Assembly (NCBI GenBank): GCA_034411955.1 | Contig: DAOUMF010000183.1 | Span: 1 to 7,745 of the forward strand | Origin: DAOUMF01 sp034411955 | GTDB lineage: Bacteria; Chloroflexota; Dehalococcoidia; SM23-28-2; RBG-16-64-32 | Length of the DNA: 7,745 bases | Direction: 5' to 3' | Part shown: positions 5,988 through 7,745 of the stretch, in pieces | Layout: the number at the start of each line of letters is the position of its first letter | How positions within the stretch are numbered: the stretch's first letter is position 1 | Position numbers and translations under genes: made by a program | The notes under the pieces: generated by a model | Told to the model about the DNA's origin: nothing | Database searches by the model: none | What the model saw: only the letters and a program-made list of their open reading frames with translations

Positions 5988-6500
5988 TCATCCCTCCACG
6001 GGCGTTGGCGTAAGGGTGACACCGCTCGCCAGGATGATCTCAACGATGATTTCCGTCCCGTCGCCGTCAGGCGGAACCGTGATGGCAGCGGTACCGTTGA
6101 TATCAGGATTGTCTCGACCGCTGAAGAGGACCAGAGTCGTCTCCTCGTCCGCATCGACGACAGTCTGCAGGTCCCACGGAGCTTCAGCCAGCGCTTCCTC
6201 ATAGAACCTGGCCACGTCCTCGCGGGAATCGCCAGTGTCCAGGACCGCGGTTACCTTGGCCTCCTCGATCTCACTTTCCACCAGCTCAGCGCCAGGGTAG
6301 ACCGGGAAGTCCTGGAGGATGCCCTCCGGCAGCTCGCTGCCCGAGGTGGCGCCCGGAGTCGTGGTGGACAGAGGGCCACCGGTGGCCGTTGGCGTGGGCT
6401 CAGGAGACGCCTTGTTGCCGTCTCCGCAGGCCATGGCGGCAGCGGCGACGATGGCAATCAGGGCAAGAAACCAAACGCCCCTGCGTTCGAACAAGGTCAC
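5988..6500 (-). CDS. Lipoprotein with a YPGA-type C-terminal domain
   Basis: A 170-residue lipoprotein. GTG at 6500 is chosen because GGAGGG lies 9 bases upstream and a promoter lies just beyond; the frame continues to 6602, but that extension covers the promoter. The signal peptide is FERRG then a hydrophobic run, ending AAAMAC with lipidated Cys25. A Pro/Thr/Ser/Gly linker spans about 26-58. The domain from about 60 has FPVYPGAEL (65-73) and then DTGDSREDVARFYEEAL (88-104) and PW. This pattern, a YPGA strand followed by a DS-x-E-DV-x-x-FY helix, recurs in many uncharacterised bacterial lipoproteins. I cannot give a function. Another Pro/Thr-rich tail (LTPTPVEG) ends the protein. It stands alone, with 172 bases to the next minus-strand gene upstream. 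Confidence 0.82.
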   Translation of the reverse strand: MTLFERRGVWFLALIAIVAAAAMACGDGNKASPEPTPTATGGPLSTTTPGATSGSELPEGILQDFPVYPGAELVESEIEEAKVTAVLDTGDSREDVARFYEEALAEAPWDLQTVVDADEETTLVLFSGRDNPDINGTAAITVPPDGDGTEIIVEIILASGVTLTPTPVEG

Positions 6501-6509
6501 TAGTGGACG

Positions 6510-6515
6510 CCCTCC
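6510..6515 (-). promoter_or_regulatory. Strong ribosome binding site fixing the GTG start at 6500
   Basis: GGAGGG on the minus strand, 9 bases before the GTG at 6500. It places the start just ahead of the signal peptide and excludes the longer frame beginning at 6602. Confidence 0.7.
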
Positions 6516-6536
6516 AATAGCCTTGGGGTCTGCTGT

Positions 6537-6565
6537 AGTGTAGCAGCGCTCCGCTGGCGGGGCAA
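6537..6565 (-). promoter_or_regulatory. Candidate sigma-70 promoter of the YPGA lipoprotein gene
   Basis: Minus-strand TTGCCC (6565-6560), a 17-base spacer, then TACACT (6542-6537) continuing as ACTACAG. The expected transcript start, near 6530, gives a 30-base leader holding the ribosome site. It is almost the same as the permease promoter at 3262-3291, which strengthens both calls. Confidence 0.55.
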
Positions 6566-6672
6566 CGCCGGGCGGGGAAAGACGGTCGGCCTGCACCCAC
6601 ATGGGAACCTCACCCCCTCGCCTGGGGACACGCGGCCCCGGTCTTGACGGAGATGGATGCCCAGCAGCACCG

Positions 6673-7167
6673 TCACTCCGTCACTTCGTACTGAACGGAT
6701 TGCAGACTGCTCTGATCTGTGCAGGCGATGGCCACCGGGTCGCCTTCCACAAGGAGGAGTTCGCACATCACGTCCTCGCCCTGTGGATCAGGGGAGAGGG
6801 CGTAGCTGCCGCGCTCACCGCAAGACAGGAGCCCGTTGTCAAAGTCGTATTCGTCACAGACCTCCCGCTCCAACGCCTGACTCTGTAGCTCCTCAAAGAA
6901 GGCAACGGGGTCGTCGGGGAGGGTGGCGCTGATGGGCGTTTCGCTTGCCTCTGGTGTGGGTGATACGCCTGAGGCAGGCGTGGGAGAGGAAACGGCTGTA
7001 GCCGTCGGGCCCTGCGTGGGCGTGGACACGGCTGTCTCTGTAGGCGCGGGAGTCGGAGACGAGGGTGCCTGCTCAACCCCCTCCCCATCGCAGGCCAGGG
7101 CCAGGACGGCGAGCCCGGCCAACAGGGACAGGACAAGAGCCCCGTTGTGCCGCGTGAGGCGTCTCAC
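6673..7167 (-). CDS. Lipoprotein with a four-cysteine C-terminal module (copy B)
   Basis: A 164-residue lipoprotein. A basic N-terminus and hydrophobic run end in the lipobox LALAC with lipidated Cys26. Residues about 33-82 form a Pro/Thr/Ser/Ala linker with repeated SPTP and TPT units, such as commonly lift a domain away from the membrane. The C-terminal domain (about 85-164) carries Cys104, Cys116, Cys135 and Cys149 and matches the domain of lipoprotein A (5186-5551) at about 22 positions, including CG, G-x-Y, GE, VE and PVAI. Disulfide bonding is likely. Function is unknown. The GTG start overlaps the stop of the upstream PD40 gene as GTGA, and GAGG sits 6 bases before it (7177-7174). The two genes are therefore almost certainly co-transcribed and translationally coupled. 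Confidence 0.82.
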   Translation of the reverse strand: MRRLTRHNGALVLSLLAGLAVLALACDGEGVEQAPSSPTPAPTETAVSTPTQGPTATAVSSPTPASGVSPTPEASETPISATLPDDPVAFFEELQSQALEREVCDEYDFDNGLLSCGERGSYALSPDPQGEDVMCELLLVEGDPVAIACTDQSSLQSVQYEVTE

Positions 7168-7745
7168 TCGGGGCCTCGCGTCGGCGCCCAGATGGGGAGT
7201 ACGTCCTCAGCCGGGTCATCCGTAAGGCGCTTGACATCTGAGCCGTCCGCGCTCATGACGTAGATCTCGAAGTTGTCATCACGGTCGGAGACGAAGATGA
7301 TGTGCGTGCCGTCGGGTGACCAGCGAGGGAGTACCCCGCCACCGGTAGTTAGCTGAGCCAGGTCGCTGCCGTCTGCGTTCATCACGTGTATCTCCACATT
7401 GCCACTTCGCTCAGAGCCGAAGGCGATGCGTTCGCCGTCCGGCGACCAAGCGGGGAAGCGATCATCGTGCGGATCGTCGGTGAGCTTGGTCAACCCTGAG
7501 CCGTCCGCGTTCGCCACTTCGATTTCGCCCTCGGAAACGAAGGCGATCTGCCTGCTGTCGGGCGACCAGTCGGGCGCCCTATCACTCGTCGTCACGTCGG
7601 CGAGCCTGGTCAGCTCTGAACCGTCGGCCCTCATCACGTACAGACCGCCGCCGCCGCGGCTGGAGTGGAAGGCTAAGCGGGAGCCATCAGGCGACCAAGC
7701 CGGATAGTAATCATCGGCTGAGTCGTTCGTCAGGTTGGTCTGAGC
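7164..7745 (-). CDS. PD40/TolB-like beta-propeller protein, 5' end outside the window
   Basis: The reading frame enters at the right edge of the window and runs 193 residues to a TGA at 7166-7164. It contains four complete PD40 repeats and part of a fifth, each with the (L/I)AFxS, NADGS and WSPDG elements. Two are shortened: one lacks about four residues in its first hairpin (VSEGEIEV) and one has a clipped loop (TTGGGVLP). The protein ends IWAPTRGPE, just after the tryptophan of the last repeat. The large 12-repeat protein ends at the same place in its repeat (WSPSP), so this is the normal C-terminus. The N-terminus, where a signal peptide or lipobox would be, is not visible. It overlaps the next gene, lipoprotein B, by GTGA, suggesting that the two products act together. 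Confidence 0.88.
   Translation of the reverse strand, partial: AQTNLTNDSADDYYPAWSPDGSRLAFHSSRGGGGLYVMRADGSELTRLADVTTSDRAPDWSPDSRQIAFVSEGEIEVANADGSGLTKLTDDPHDDRFPAWSPDGERIAFGSERSGNVEIHVMNADGSDLAQLTTGGGVLPRWSPDGTHIIFVSDRDDNFEIYVMSADGSDVKRLTDDPAEDVLPIWAPTRGPE

Noticed and set aside
6501..6602. Extension of the YPGA lipoprotein to ATG 6602
   Set aside because: It would cover the promoter and ribosome site and add 34 residues before the signal peptide.

Overview
The window is GC-rich, gene-dense bacterial DNA. Most of its products are exported or membrane-bound: lipoproteins with Pro/Thr-rich linkers, PD40/TolB-type beta-propeller proteins, a membrane-anchored FKBP isomerase and a MacB/DevC-type ABC transporter. 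This mix, with GTG starts and short lipoprotein signals, resembles Chloroflexota (Dehalococcoidia/SAR202-like). That placement is an inference from gene content; no rRNA or marker gene is present to prove it.

Layout. Positions 26-208 (+) hold a 60-codon reading frame made of the first ~37 and last ~20 residues of an FtsX-type ABC permease joined in frame. It is an internally deleted relic. Five bases after its stop begins an intact ABC ATPase (214-903, +). A ~300-base stretch with no gene follows, with one perfect 9-bp inverted repeat. On the minus strand, about 1204-3114 encodes a large lipoprotein made almost entirely of twelve 44-residue PD40 repeats. Divergent from it, 3316-4443 (+) is an intact 375-residue FtsX/MacB-type permease with the same two ends as the relic but no ATPase beside it. 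The window thus has one intact ATPase (next to the dead permease) and one intact permease (without an adjacent ATPase).

At 4589-5551 (+) an FKBP isomerase with an Arg-rich cytoplasmic tail is followed by a 121-residue lipoprotein. A small frame with a dockerin-like calcium loop sits at 5784-5951 (+). Converging on it are minus-strand lipoprotein genes: 5988-6500, with its own promoter, and a translationally coupled pair made of a second PD40 propeller (7164-7745, 5' end outside the window) and a lipoprotein (6673-7167).

The most novel element is a paralogous pair of small lipoproteins (5186-5551 and 6673-7167). They share a C-terminal module with four cysteines spaced C-x(10,11)-C-G-x17-C-x13-C and about 22 aligned identities. 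I do not recognise this module as a named family. One copy follows an FKBP and the other a PD40 propeller, so the genes may form a cell-surface folding, sensing or scaffold set. That functional link is inference.
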